A model generated the notes under the pieces. The model made no database searches. It was not told where the DNA came from and saw only the letters and a program-made list of their open reading frames with translations. This document shows positions 24,301 through 36,600 of a stretch of 64,000 nt of DNA, piece by piece. A program made the translations under genes and the position numbers. This stretch comes from Sternotherus odoratus (Eukaryota > Chordata > Testudines > Kinosternidae): NCBI GenBank assembly GCA_032164245.1, contig JAVMKO010000003.1, forward strand, positions 96,278,054 through 96,342,053, read 5' to 3'. Positions within the stretch are counted from its first letter, which is position 1. Each line of letters starts with the position of its first letter.

Positions 24301-27300
24301 GATACATTTCGTAGATGCTAAGGCTGGAAGGGACCATGACCTAAAGCCGGAAGGGACCACAATGATCATCTAGTCTAACGTCCTGCATGCCGTACACCAG
24401 AGAATTTTATCTAGTGTTTCCTGCATCAACTGCAATAACTTACATAACAATTTGAAAGTTAATTTATGTTTGTTTATGATTATTTGTATTATTGTAGCAC
24501 CTAGCAACCCCAGTCCTGAATCAGCACCCCACTGTGCTAGGTGCAGCACATAGAACAAAATGACAGTCCCTGCCCCAAAGAGCTTGCAGTCCAAGACAAG
24601 AGATAGATACAGAAAGACCAAGGGGGACTGCAAGGAAACAATGAGACCATACTGATCAGCATGTCAGGAAGTGGTCTCAGCAGCCCAGCAGCTTAACAGT
24701 TGTGCCCAGTTAGATGCTGTACACCAGGGGTGGGCAAACTATGACCTATGGGCCGCATCCGGCCCTTCAGACATTTTAATCCGGCCCTCAAGCTCCTGCC
24801 AGGGAATGGGGTCCGGGGCTTGCCATACTCCACGTGTGCCATGGCTCCGTGCGGTTCTTGGAAACAGAAGCATGATCCCCCTCTGTCTCCTACGGATAGA
24901 GGCAGTAAAGGGGCTCAGTGTGCTACCCCTACCCCAAGTACTGCTCCTGCAGCTCCCATTGTCCAGCAACCATGGCCAATAGGAGCTGCACCTGCAGACG
25001 GGTTAGCTTGCAGAGCTGCCTGGCTACGCCTCTGCATAGGAGCTGGGGATGGGACATGCTGCTGCTTCCGGGAGCTGCTTGAGGTAAGCGCCGCCCAGAC
25101 CCCTTCCAGCGCCCCAACCCCCTGTCCCAGCCCTGATCACCCTCCCACCCTCCAAACCTTTCAGTCCCACCCTCCTGCACCCCAGCATCTGCACCACCAG
25201 CCAGAGCCCTCACACCCGCACCCCTGCCCCAGCCCAGAGCCCCCGTCCCTCCGAACCCTAGACACCTCATTTCTGGCTTCACCCCAGAACCCGCACCCCA
25301 ACCCCCAATTTCTTGAGCGTTCATAGCCTGCCAAACCATTTCCATACCCAGATGTGGCCCTTGGACCAAAAAGTTTGCCCACATACATACTTCCCCACAA
25401 TTTTCAAAATCTCATCTTAGAAATTCTTTTGTTTGGAGTAACTGTGTCATCCAGCATTGAGTGTCAGTATTGTACAAGAGATGAATGCCATCAAAATACA
25501 ATGCAGAATAAAAAAACACACACAAAATACCCCCTTACAAATGACATCGACATTTTGGGCCAGAACCTACCTGCAGTCATCATGCCAAATGCACACCGGT
25601 CACACTGAGCTTGGCCGTCAAATGTAGCTCTACAAGCCCAATCATAGAACACATTTTCCACGTGGACTGCTTCCTCAAGCAACTGTTTTGTTTTTAAACC
25701 GTTTCCACCCAACCATTCATACTGGCCACACTTTCAATGAAATGTCATTGAAAAGCTCAAGCAAGAGGTGGCCTGGTATTTTCACATAGTCAGAATAGAG
25801 GGGAAAAAAACAATTTAAGTATGTACGTAATATGTAATAAGAAGAAACGTTCTTTTTAATATTCTATAATAATAAATGTCTTTTAAGATTGATTTAAATG
25901 TCCCCGGTTCGCATTGGATATGAATTATGATAATCCTGTAGTGCTTTGTATATTTGGAAGCCTGGAGATTATCCCTGAATTTAGTGTTTATGGCCTTTTT
26001 TAATTGGACAGAATTTTTTCCCTCTCTAAGAAGGAAATGGCACACATTTGTGCTTATTCAGAGCTCGATTGTGCAACCTTTACTTGCACTCGTGAGCACT
26101 TAGTCATCAGAGCACTCATTCACTTCTTGTTTACATGTGCTGGCACCAAAGTGAGGAAGGGTTGCCCTTGCGTAGAAAGAAATACAGATTAAATGCTGAC
26201 AAACTGGAAACCAAACAAGATTTTTGAAAATTCTGAGAGGGTCTTTTAGAGGATTCAGATATTCATTGGGAAAAAAATACAATATATTCAGCTGCACTGA
26301 ACAGAAATACCAATACTTATAAAAATTTGAACCTACCGCTATTAACATCAGTGTTAAAACTCCCACTGCCTTAAGTGATACAGGATGTAGCCCATAATCC
26401 TTTATATTTAGAAAGCACTGTGCATATATTATCCAATTAATCTAAAAACCAAAAGATCGAACTAGTCAGTCCACAGTCTCTCCATAGACTTGGCAGATAT
26501 GCCATGCTTCCTGGTTCCTTACAGGGGTAAGGAGGATTGGGCACAGAGCACTCTCCTGTGGTGCAGTGAGAGATTTTTGCTAGAGTATTGGCCAGGATAG
26601 AGAATTTGTTTGGCCATAAATAAGGGCAGAGGTATTCCATTAACAAATGTTCATTGTTCATCATTTTTCATTGTAATTGTAAATGTTGTTTTCTAATAAA
26701 AGCTGTAGCTAAGCTTTTTGTACTAAGTGCATTATGTGTAGGGGTGTGTGTAATCTGTTTGGGGTGTCTCGGTGCTAATAAACAGACATTGTCTTTGAGG
26801 GAAATAGACGTCTAGTGATTCAGGATTTCAGCAGCTTAGAGAATTACTTCATAATATTTCTTCTGGGTTTTTTTTTTTTTTAGGTTGGTTCCCATCATCT
26901 GAGACTTAACAGAGGCCTGGAAGCGAATGCCCCTGCTTTTGACAGGTAGGCTTCATTAGAGTCTGTCAGTAACACATCAGCAAAGCACATAACCATGATT
27001 CCAAAGCTGTTCTCTCTCCCGGTGAACCAGAGCTGTTAGAAGAGGAAAGCACTTATTAGATCATCTAGTCCATTGCTCTTTCTCTTGCACAATTATTCCC
27101 TGCAGTATGGTTTTAGTGCTTTGTCCTTTCTAGTTTTGGTGGAAATTGAATCAAAATAATCTCAGCCTATTTCTGAAGGAGTAGAGAAATTCTGATACTG
27201 TGCGAAAAAGTGCCATGTAACCAATTTGGGAGTCAAAAATGATAAATTTACATTTGGAAGTAGCCTCTCCGTGCTCTTTCTCCTTTTGTCCCAACCAAAT

Positions 27301-30300
27301 AGAAGCTAAATGCAAACCCCTTTGCATTCTGAATTTATTTTTCTCCCTGTTTTTCTATGACTGGAGCTTGTTGCTGCAGAGTAACAGCAGCAGCCCATTC
27401 TCCACCCCCTGTGAGATGCTCTCCTGGTAACTTTCTTCTGCTCCGACCCAGAGGAATGGATCTAACCCCATAAGACTTCACAATCTGCTGGAAGCTATCC
27501 AAAATCCCTACATTAATGTGGGTGCTCTGAATGCATGATCATCAAGAGAGGCCAAACCATTTAGCCTGCAGTCCTTTGGGAGGAAATTCATATTGCCTTG
27601 AGTGGGAGCTTTGTCTGAGAAAGGATTTGACCTCTGATGAATAGCCATACCCTCTCCTGCCTTCATCATGTGATTTTAATTGACAAATCAAAATTTATAT
27701 TCAAGTTACATGTCTATTTTAATAGGCTGCAGGATTTTCTTGATTTCACTTATTGCAGTTTTTAGTGGAGATGATGATTATCGATCACTTTGTAGCACTT
27801 CAGGACTCCGGTCAGGGATTAGGGTCCTATTATTCTAGACTCGCTACTAAGAAGTGATGGTGGGGTCCCCTGCCCCAGGATCTTCCTGTTTTCTGGTTGC
27901 TGTGGTAATCAACTCTGGGAAAGACTCTGCCTGCTACTTTTCCTGAACTGCCTTCCCGTTGGAGGGTTTCACTCAGCAGAGAGGGAACCCACATAAGGTA
28001 ATGGTGAGGATGCATAATCCCCACAAGGTGGAGGAGAAACTATGCTGCAGATCATGACCCCACTGCCCCATCTAACCCCACACCCTGTTCTCCCTACCCC
28101 AGAGCAACCACGGAGGATATGTGAACACTGCAGCATGGAGTGAGCCTCCCAACCCAGTAGACAGACTCGTGCTAGTGGGGCTCAAGCAGGATGCTAAAAA
28201 TAGCGGTGTGGCTGTTGTGGCTTCAGCAGAAACTCGGGCTAACAACTTGATCCCACGCCCAAGGGCTCGAGCACCTGAGCCGCAGCCTGAGCCGCACTGC
28301 CCCCCGCACTGCCCCCACTTCAGCTTTTAGCGCACTAACTCAAGCTGAACTAGCGCAAGTCTGTCTACCTGGGGTGGGAGGCTCGCTCCTGGCTACAGTG
28401 TAGACATACCCCTGAGTGACTTCCTCATGGTAGAGTGACGGGGGAGAATGGCTTGGATCTATCCCCTCTCTTTCTTGTGTACGTCACAGCCCAATTGCCA
28501 GATCAGAATTGCACGAGACAGTCCAGCCCAAACTACATTTTTAAAGGATCGTGTTAAGAGCTTTTCTGGTAAGGGGCAATTGAACTTTCATACAGAAAAA
28601 TTCACTGCAGCCTGTGAAGTCACTGCAGCCAGCCGGCATAGCCACAATCTGCTAATTTTTCACAGCTCACACCTTGACATCTTGAAAAGACTTTGGGAGA
28701 AGTGAATGTAAATTTTCTGTTTTAGCATCTGTTTCTGATAAATCCCAATGCAGGGCTCACATGAAAGGTTTTGGATGCTCCTTTATATTTGTTTGTTTTA
28801 AAAACATCCTACTTCCCCCCCCCCCTTCTTTTTAAGTGGACTTGAGGGCACTTTGGTGTAATTATCAGGTTCACAGTAGGGACACTTTGATTTGAAAGGG
28901 GAAAAAATGAAAAGTCACATTCTTAGTCCACAATAGGCTCCAATGCTGCAACTGGAGCTGTGCTGAGACCCACTGAATTCAAAGGGGTTGGCTGTCTGTC
29001 TGGAGCAGGGTTCTGCCTGCGTAGATCCAAGTGCAGGATCGGGCTTATAAGATAGCACCAGGGTGATATATCTTTGGCTGTTTTTCTTGCAGGAAAGCCT
29101 GCCAGTTTTTGTTTGTTTGTTTTTTGGTCTTTTACAGAGCACATTATTTCTTGTTAATGAGACTCACAAATGCAGCCTATGACTTGTACTTGCCACAGAC
29201 ACTAACCTTTTAACAACACTATCAGCAGGCCATGCAAGCACTGGCAACACAAGCAAACTTTTCATTAGTGCTGTGTTAGCTTACATTTAATACCTGGCCT
29301 TTGCTTTAGTGCTTTTGCAGTTCACTAACGGCTGCAGCATTTCTTACATTTGAACCCTCTGAGGCTCTTGATGAGCTTGCATAACTCCTATAATAAACAC
29401 ACACATACACCCAACACATGTGTGTTGAGGGGATATTTGTGCCCATGTATCTACCTAAAATCTGACTCTTAACCACCATCCTGCCTGCTAAAAACATACA
29501 AGTGGAATGTGAATAGTTTTACAAACCTGAATTATGTAGCAGCTCAGAAACATTTGATCAGCGTGACTGACGACATTTATCTGGCAATGACTCATTTGCT
29601 GACCTGTTACAGGCATATGATGCTTCTGAAAGAGCAATATGGAAAACAAGTGATCGTTAACCTGTTGGGAAGCAGAGGAGGAGAGGAGGTGCTCAACAGA
29701 GCTTTCAAGGTAAAAACAACAACTTTTCTTAAATTGCTGAGCATTAGAGGCCTTCTTCTTCAAGAGGAAAAATCACTTGAGATCAGCCTTGGGGCACCTG
29801 ATCTGAAGAAATTAGGCCATTCAATTTCTTGGACTATCTTGCATCTTTCTTTTTGTTCCTGAATGGAATATCAGGCTGTGTTCTTCATACTTCCTCAAAT
29901 TTTATTCAATTTTCCCTTTAACTAGCCTCTCAAGAGAATTAGGGTAAATATTCAAAAGCACCTAAATCCCATTTCAAAAGTGATGTAGTCACTTAGGACC
30001 CTCCTTTTTAATGGTATTTAGGCACTTAAAATTGAAACAAGGCAACCAGTAGGGTTTTCAGAAGTACTTAGCCACCTAAGTCCCAGAGTTAGCTCATATG
30101 TGTTCTCAGTTTCCCTATCTGTAAAATTGAAATAATGATTCTTTACTCCCCTTTATAAAGTACTTTGAGATCTATAATTAAGAGCTAAATATAGCTACTC
30201 TAAAATTACAGTCTTCTCGCAAATGTCAAGATAGAACTACAGGAATCTAAAACTGACATCCCTGGGGAATTCGTACACTGATTATTTTAGGTAGTGCATA

Positions 30301-30619
30301 TGCAATATCCACATTCTTGAAGACCTTATCCTCACCATTTATAAAATCATAGAACAGGAAGGGACCTCGAGGTCATCTAGTTCAGCCCCTTGCACTCATG
30401 GCAAGTATTATCTAAGTATCTTAATAAAAGTTTATGGGTGCAAAAATAATGTCTTCCATATTTTATGAGATTTAGCTTTCTCTAGACAAATTCTTTTCAA
30501 CTGTCTTCATTGTTTGTTATGATCATAGAACGGGAAATTGGTTACTAAATCAGAATTTAGGACATCTGTTGCATGAAGATTGTGTGCATTTGTTTTAAAT
30601 AAGGGGCTGGCTTGATTTT

Positions 30620-30655
<36 letters not shown>

Positions 30656-33600
30656 GTATGCCAGACTAGCAGAATTGTAAGTGAATTATTGTGAAGATGA
30701 AAGGATCTGCATTGACAGCACTGGACACTGAAATCCTGTATATATCCAAAACAGAGACCTCTTGGCCATTTTCATTACATTTGTTTCTTCATAAAAATAA
30801 ATGGATAGGAGGGATGTGCTGTCAGTGTTTAACTTGGTGCATTTCAAAATACTCAAATTAAAAATTATGGACAATATAAGTAATGGGACCCTCAGTCCCC
30901 TTTTGTCATAAGCTTATCTTCTTGCTTCTCTATCTTCTCCTATCCACTTTAATTTCCCATGTTCCTTCCTTCCCTTCCCTTTCATTTCTTCCCTCAGTCT
31001 TAAAATTTTATTTAAATCAGTTTAAAATATGTTAATTGCAGTTGCTGCTAGTTTCCTTTGATCGGAGTAGGATGGTCACCAATATCATTAGGATATGCAG
31101 AATTCTTTTTTCTTTTCTATTTGTTTTTTAATTCAGTACCAGGCGTCTGAATTTCCACCGTTACCTGGTAGTGGAACATGAAATTCAATATTGTTCCCAG
31201 TGATGCTGTTTATTTTGCAAGGACTTCTTAACCTCTGTAACTATAAGAGACTGCAATTATGTTTGTACTAAAAACAAAGCTACAGTGTTGGGTGTGCAGT
31301 ACTTTTGACAATTATTTGCACTGATGTAGTAGTGAGATATCATTCCCAAGAATGCTACCAGTGCAGTCAAATGTAAATGTAAACTGAAATGTGGACGGTT
31401 ACTAGAGAAATATATGTGTGTTTGTCTCTGATAACAATACAGTTAAATACATCTCTTCACTAAACTACATACAATACCTTTGTTTTTGTCTATGCAGGGA
31501 AGTTTTACTGGTTATACTGACATAGTTATAGCCCTGTGGAGACACTCTTAGTTTGGTATCCGAGCGTTTTTTTGTTTGTTTGTTTTTTGTTTCTCTTCAG
31601 TTTAGCTTAAATTCCTTCTCAAGCAACATAAGCTAAATGGAAAAAAGGCACTCATAAACTGGAATAAGAGTATCCATGCTGGGGATAGACAAGTCCATAA
31701 ATATTCAGAGTTAAAGCTATTCTCACTAGTTTATGGGTTTGAAATATATATATCATGCACTATTCAGAATTCTGTTAATAAAATATAAGGGGATTGTACA
31801 TACAACACATGCAGCCATATCCTGAATGAGGAAAGTATCATGCTTTATCCTCCTCACTAACATTATTTCATTGTATGTTTTTGGTTTGTAACAACTTAAT
31901 TTTTTTTGCTCTAAAAGCTAGACTGTTGAGGCCATATAGGTACTTATGTGCAAGGTTGCTTGTGGTGCACACTGATAACCAGCTTACACGTACAACTTAG
32001 GATTCCACATAGGAAAATTTGGCCCTAGTAGTCCAATTTACTCTTGGAAAGGAAAAAAACAAGGAACTTGTATTAGAAAAGCATACCACAAAATAACATA
32101 CTTCCCTCTAGACTTCTCTACATTAAAGCCATGATTAAAGTTTATCAACAGTATAAAGCATGTGGGTATTGATATCTGGGCTGTAGAAGTGAGTAGAATT
32201 TGCTTTGCTTCTTCCTTTTTCAAACAGAAATTGCTGTGGGCCTCTTCTCATGCTGCAGACATACCCATGATTAATTTTGACTACCATCAGCTTGCAAAAG
32301 GTGGGAAAATAGAGAAGCTGGAGAATTTGTTGAGGCCCCAGCTAAAGTTGCACTGGGATGAATTTGGCATCTTCACAGAGGGCAAAAATGTGCCTACACG
32401 GTGAGTGTCCCTGCCCCTTTATCATTCTCTGTACGCAAATTGTGCCATCTATTGAACTGAGTTCATCACTTCGTTTGGAGTCTGCTGTAGCTTTCTGTGC
32501 TATTTATGTTTTAAAAATCATGTTGGTTCAAAGTTTCAAATAGCCTCCATTTGTATACATGGGCTTTGTGCAAACATTTTTTTATGTCCAGAATCAGGCC
32601 ATTTGAAAATTTAGACCCCATCCATTTTATTTTACTACTTGTAGTTCTGATTCACAAATTCAGTTAACTTTGTGGGGCTCTCTCCCTTGGAATCATTTTA
32701 ATTAGGTGACATACCAGATCCATGTCAGGTTTGTTTAGTGTCATACAGTATAAATGTCCTGTTCACAGACTTAGTTTAGCTTTTACATAACTTGTTGAGC
32801 TACTGTGGTGGAAAGGATCCACTTTTCCACTATAGGTCCAACTATAAGGATTTGTAGCAAGTGATGCTGAAAATATTTTGTTAATGGAAGTTCCTGTTGT
32901 GTACAAGAGGATCTGGGAGTGAGCTGATAAATAACATTTAGCCTTCCCAAAAATAACCACTATAATTTTAGGAGGAAGGAGAAATAAACTGTTTTGATAG
33001 TACATTGAAAAGAGCAGATATTTCATTGCTTGTTTAACTTCTGTATTGCGACACTTTTTCGTGACCACTAACAACATTTATAATTATGCAAGATAACAAG
33101 TGTAATTGAATGTCATGCTTCAGGGTGGAACCTGATTACTGGATTCAGGAAGGAATCCTGCCCTTCCTCCCACAGTTACAGCACTGTACCCATCTCTGGA
33201 TGGTGCACGATAATGGACTACATGGACCAATGAGTCCATCATATAGAATCATAGAAACCCCAAGTGCTGAGGAAGGACAAAGTAAACCTAGACCATCCCA
33301 GATAGGTGTTTGTCCAACCTGTTCTTAAAAACTTCCAGAGGTTTGGACACCAAAACCTCCCTTAGAGGCTTTTTGCAGAGTTTAACAATCCTTATAGTTA
33401 GAAAGTTTTCCTAATATCTAACCTAAATCGCCCTTGCTGCAGATTTAGCCCATCGCTTCTTGTCCTACTTTCAGTGGACATTAGGGTGACCAGGCAGCAA
33501 GTGTGAAAAATTGGGACAGGAGGTGTGTGTGGGGGGGGTGTAATAGGAGCATTATATAAGAAAAAGAACCAAAAATCGGGACTGTCCCTATAAAATTGGG

Positions 33601-36600
33601 ACATTTGGTCACCTTCATGGACATGGAGAACAATTGATCATCGGCTTCTTTGTCACAGCCCTTAACATATTTGATGACTATTATCAGGTCCCTTCTCAGT
33701 CTCCTTTGCTCAAAACTAAACATGCCCAGTTTTGTTTTTTTTTACCTTTTCCTCATAGGTCAGGTTTACAAACCTTTTATCATTTTTGTTGCTCTTCTCT
33801 GAACTCTCTCCAGTTTGTGCACATCTTTCCTAAACTAGAACTGGACACAATACTCCAGCTGAGCCCTCACCACTACTGAGTAGAGCGAGATAGTTTCCTC
33901 CCTACAACACTCCTTTTTATACACCGCAGAATGACATTTGCCTTTTTCACAACTGCATCATGTTGCTGACTCTCTCATTCAATTTATGATCCCCTATAGC
34001 CCCTAGATCCTTTTCAGTAGTACTGCCACATAGCCAGTTATTTCCCATTTTGTAAGTTGTGTATTTGATTTTTTCCTTCCTAAGTGAACTACTTTGAACT
34101 TGTCTTTATTGAATTTAATCTTGCTGAATTCAGACCAATTCTCTATTTCAATTCCAGTCTTGCCCTCCAAAGTGCCTGCAACCCCTCCCAGCTTGATGTC
34201 ATCCTCAGATTTTATAAACATAGACTCCCGATCCATTATTCAAGTCATTAATTAAAACATTGAATAGTACCAGACCCAAGACTGACCCCCCCCCCCCTCT
34301 CTGGCGGGACCCAACTAGATATGCCCTCTCAGTTTTACAGTGAAGCATTGACCGCTGTTCTTTGAGTATCATCTTTCAATCAATTGTACACCCACCTGTT
34401 GGTCATTTCAGCTACAGGGGTCTCCAAACTTTTCAGCCCGAGGGCCGCATTAACTATCAAATAGCAGTTCGGGGGCCGACAACACACTCGAGGTCCAAAT
34501 AAAAAAGAATCAAAACATGGATGTTGTTTTTAATTATTTATTTAATATTATTTTATTCAGTTATTATTTAATAACACATTGATACACTACACATGAACAC
34601 CTGTTCACTACACCTGTTCACTACACATGAACACCTGTTCACTACACATGAACACCTGTTCACTACACATGAACACTACACATGAACACCTGTTCACTAC
34701 ACATGAACACTACACATGAACACTACACATCAACCCCCCAACTGACCCACCCAGCCAGGTCTCCCCCCCCAAACCTCCTTTCCTCCAACCCCCAACTGAC
34801 CCACCCAGCCAGGTCTCTCCCCCCAAAACCTCCTTTCCTCCAACCCCCCCCCCCCCAACTGACCCGCTCAACCCGGTCTCTTCCCCCCCCCCCCCCAACT
34901 GACCCGCTCAACCCGGTCTCTCCCCACAGACCGTTTCGCCGCCTGGCAGTGGGTGGCTCCTTGTTTTGCCGCCTGTAACTGGGTGGCGGTGCGGCGCGTC
35001 CCGGCCCCAGCTCTGAGCCGTCCCTGGCCGGCAGCGGAGCACGTGGCGCGTCCCGGCCGGCGGCGGCAGCAGAGCACGTGGCGCGTCCTGGCTGGCGGCG
35101 GCAGCGGAACACGCGGCGCGTCCCGGCCCTGCGGCTGGCGGCGGCAGCGGAGCACGCGGCGCGTCCCGGCCCCGTGGCTGGTTCCCGACCCCTGCCGTAG
35201 ACAAAAAGATCTCCACGGGCCGGATGAGAGGGCCTCGCGGGCCGCATCCGGCCCGCGGGCCGTAGTTTGGAGACCCCTGAGCTAGACTGTGTTTCCCTAG
35301 TTTGCTTGTGAGAATGTCATGTGTGACTGAGTCAAAAGCCTTACTAAAATCAAGATACATCACATCTACTGCTTCCTCCCTAACCCTTAGGCTTGTAACC
35401 CTGGCAAAGAAGGAAATTAGGTAGGTCTGGCATGATTTGTTCTTGGCAAATCCATGATTGCTATTTCTTATAACCCCGTTATCCCCCAGTTGTTTACAAA
35501 TTGAGTGTTTAATAATTTATTACAATATCTTTCCAGGAATTGAAGTTAAACTGACTTGTCTATAATTCCCTGGGTCCTCTTTGTTCCCCTTTTTAAAGAT
35601 AGGTACTATGTTTGCTCTTCTTCCAGTCCTCTGGGACCTCATCCCTCCTCCAGGAGTTTCAAAGATAATTGCTAACAGTTCTGAGAGTGCTTTCCCCTGC
35701 CAAATTTACCACCAGGCTTTAACTAGTTCTCCAGTTTCTTGACCCTGGAAAATTGCTTGTGCATGTTGTCAGGCTGTCTAAAGTAGCTCACACACATGAA
35801 TACCAACCTCAGTGCAGACTGTTATAAACCAGCGCACAAACCCCAAACTGGTTGTGTGTTCTAGAATTAGATTTTACCAACCAAGTATCAAGTGAGAACT
35901 CCTCAAGCACTGTGACTCCATGTTAAAGTTGTTAGAGACAGTCCCCTTGGGTGTTTCGGTCTAGCCTGACACATAGGCAAGCTTGTCTTTGTGACAGATG
36001 GTCCCTTATACCAAAAACCACAATAATAGTCACTTTACTCCCAGTCCCAAAGGACCAGTCACTTATCCCTGGTCAACTTCACTTCAGATCTCTCAGGAAA
36101 GACAACACTTGTAGCTAACACTATAATAGACTAAAGATTTATTAACTAGGAAAAAGAAATGAGAGTATCATTTACAAGGTTAAAGCAGGTGAACACTCAC
36201 ACAAATGAGTTAGTTTTGGGTTTGAAAAAATAATAGAACCTTCTATAATAAGCAAGCTCTATATGTCCTTTAAGGCTAATCCAAGCTAAACAGCCAATGA
36301 TCCCTTTCTGATGCTTAGAAGTCTTGGCCGCTCCCTGATGTCCAAGCAGCCTAGGTAAACAATTTCTTCTTACAGGGATTTTTATTCCCTTCCGCCAGAG
36401 CTCAAGAGAATGGGATAAGTTTGTGCACATCTCCTTTTCATGGGTGTAGGAGGAGCAATCAACAAAGTCTTTTGTCCCCTGATGTTCCACAGTGGCTTCT
36501 CTGGAGAGGAGATGACCCCTCTTGTGATAAACAAGCATTTCATACTTAATAGTGCTTCTCTCCTGACTGGGGGGATTTACGGTTTTAAAGGAAACACTCT

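Larger units (their letters stand above)
23897..24719 (+). other. Intron with CR1 and old SINE/LINE traces
   Basis: Poly-T near 24147-24165. 24325-24450 is an antisense CR1 3' end (ggctggaagggaccat, gatcatctagtct). 24488-24665 (agcacctagcaaccccagtc, ctgccccaaagagcttgca) is a widespread old amniote repeat of uncertain class. Confidence 0.5.
29710..32227 (+). other. Intron with a CR1 tail, a T run and a MITE-like piece
   Basis: 30343-30420 is an antisense CR1 3' end (atcatagaacaggaagggac). 30622-30652 is a 31-base T run. 31487-31693 has MITE-like ends (tttgtctatgcaggg, gctggggatagacaag) but the borders are weak. Confidence 0.5.
33240..35790 (-). mobile_element. CR1 LINE remnant with two nested DNA transposons
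   Basis: The 3' end is at 33240 on the left. On the minus strand 34003-34236 encodes a [17 protein letters not shown] segment, with the RT active-site FADD degenerated to SEDD. About 35280-35363 encodes [18 protein letters not shown], and about 35550-35630 encodes a degenerate [15 protein letters not shown] block. Stops and frameshifts are frequent. About 1.6 kb is CR1 once the insertions at 33482 and 34415 are removed. Confidence 0.9.

Noticed and set aside
24748..25326. 192-aa frame on the + strand and 151-aa frame opposite
   Set aside because: Both are in the hAT element 24725-25387; proline-rich low-complexity translation without a domain.
34585..34733. CRISPR-like array
   Set aside because: The 21-bp units are adjacent without unique spacers and are inside a eukaryotic hAT element.
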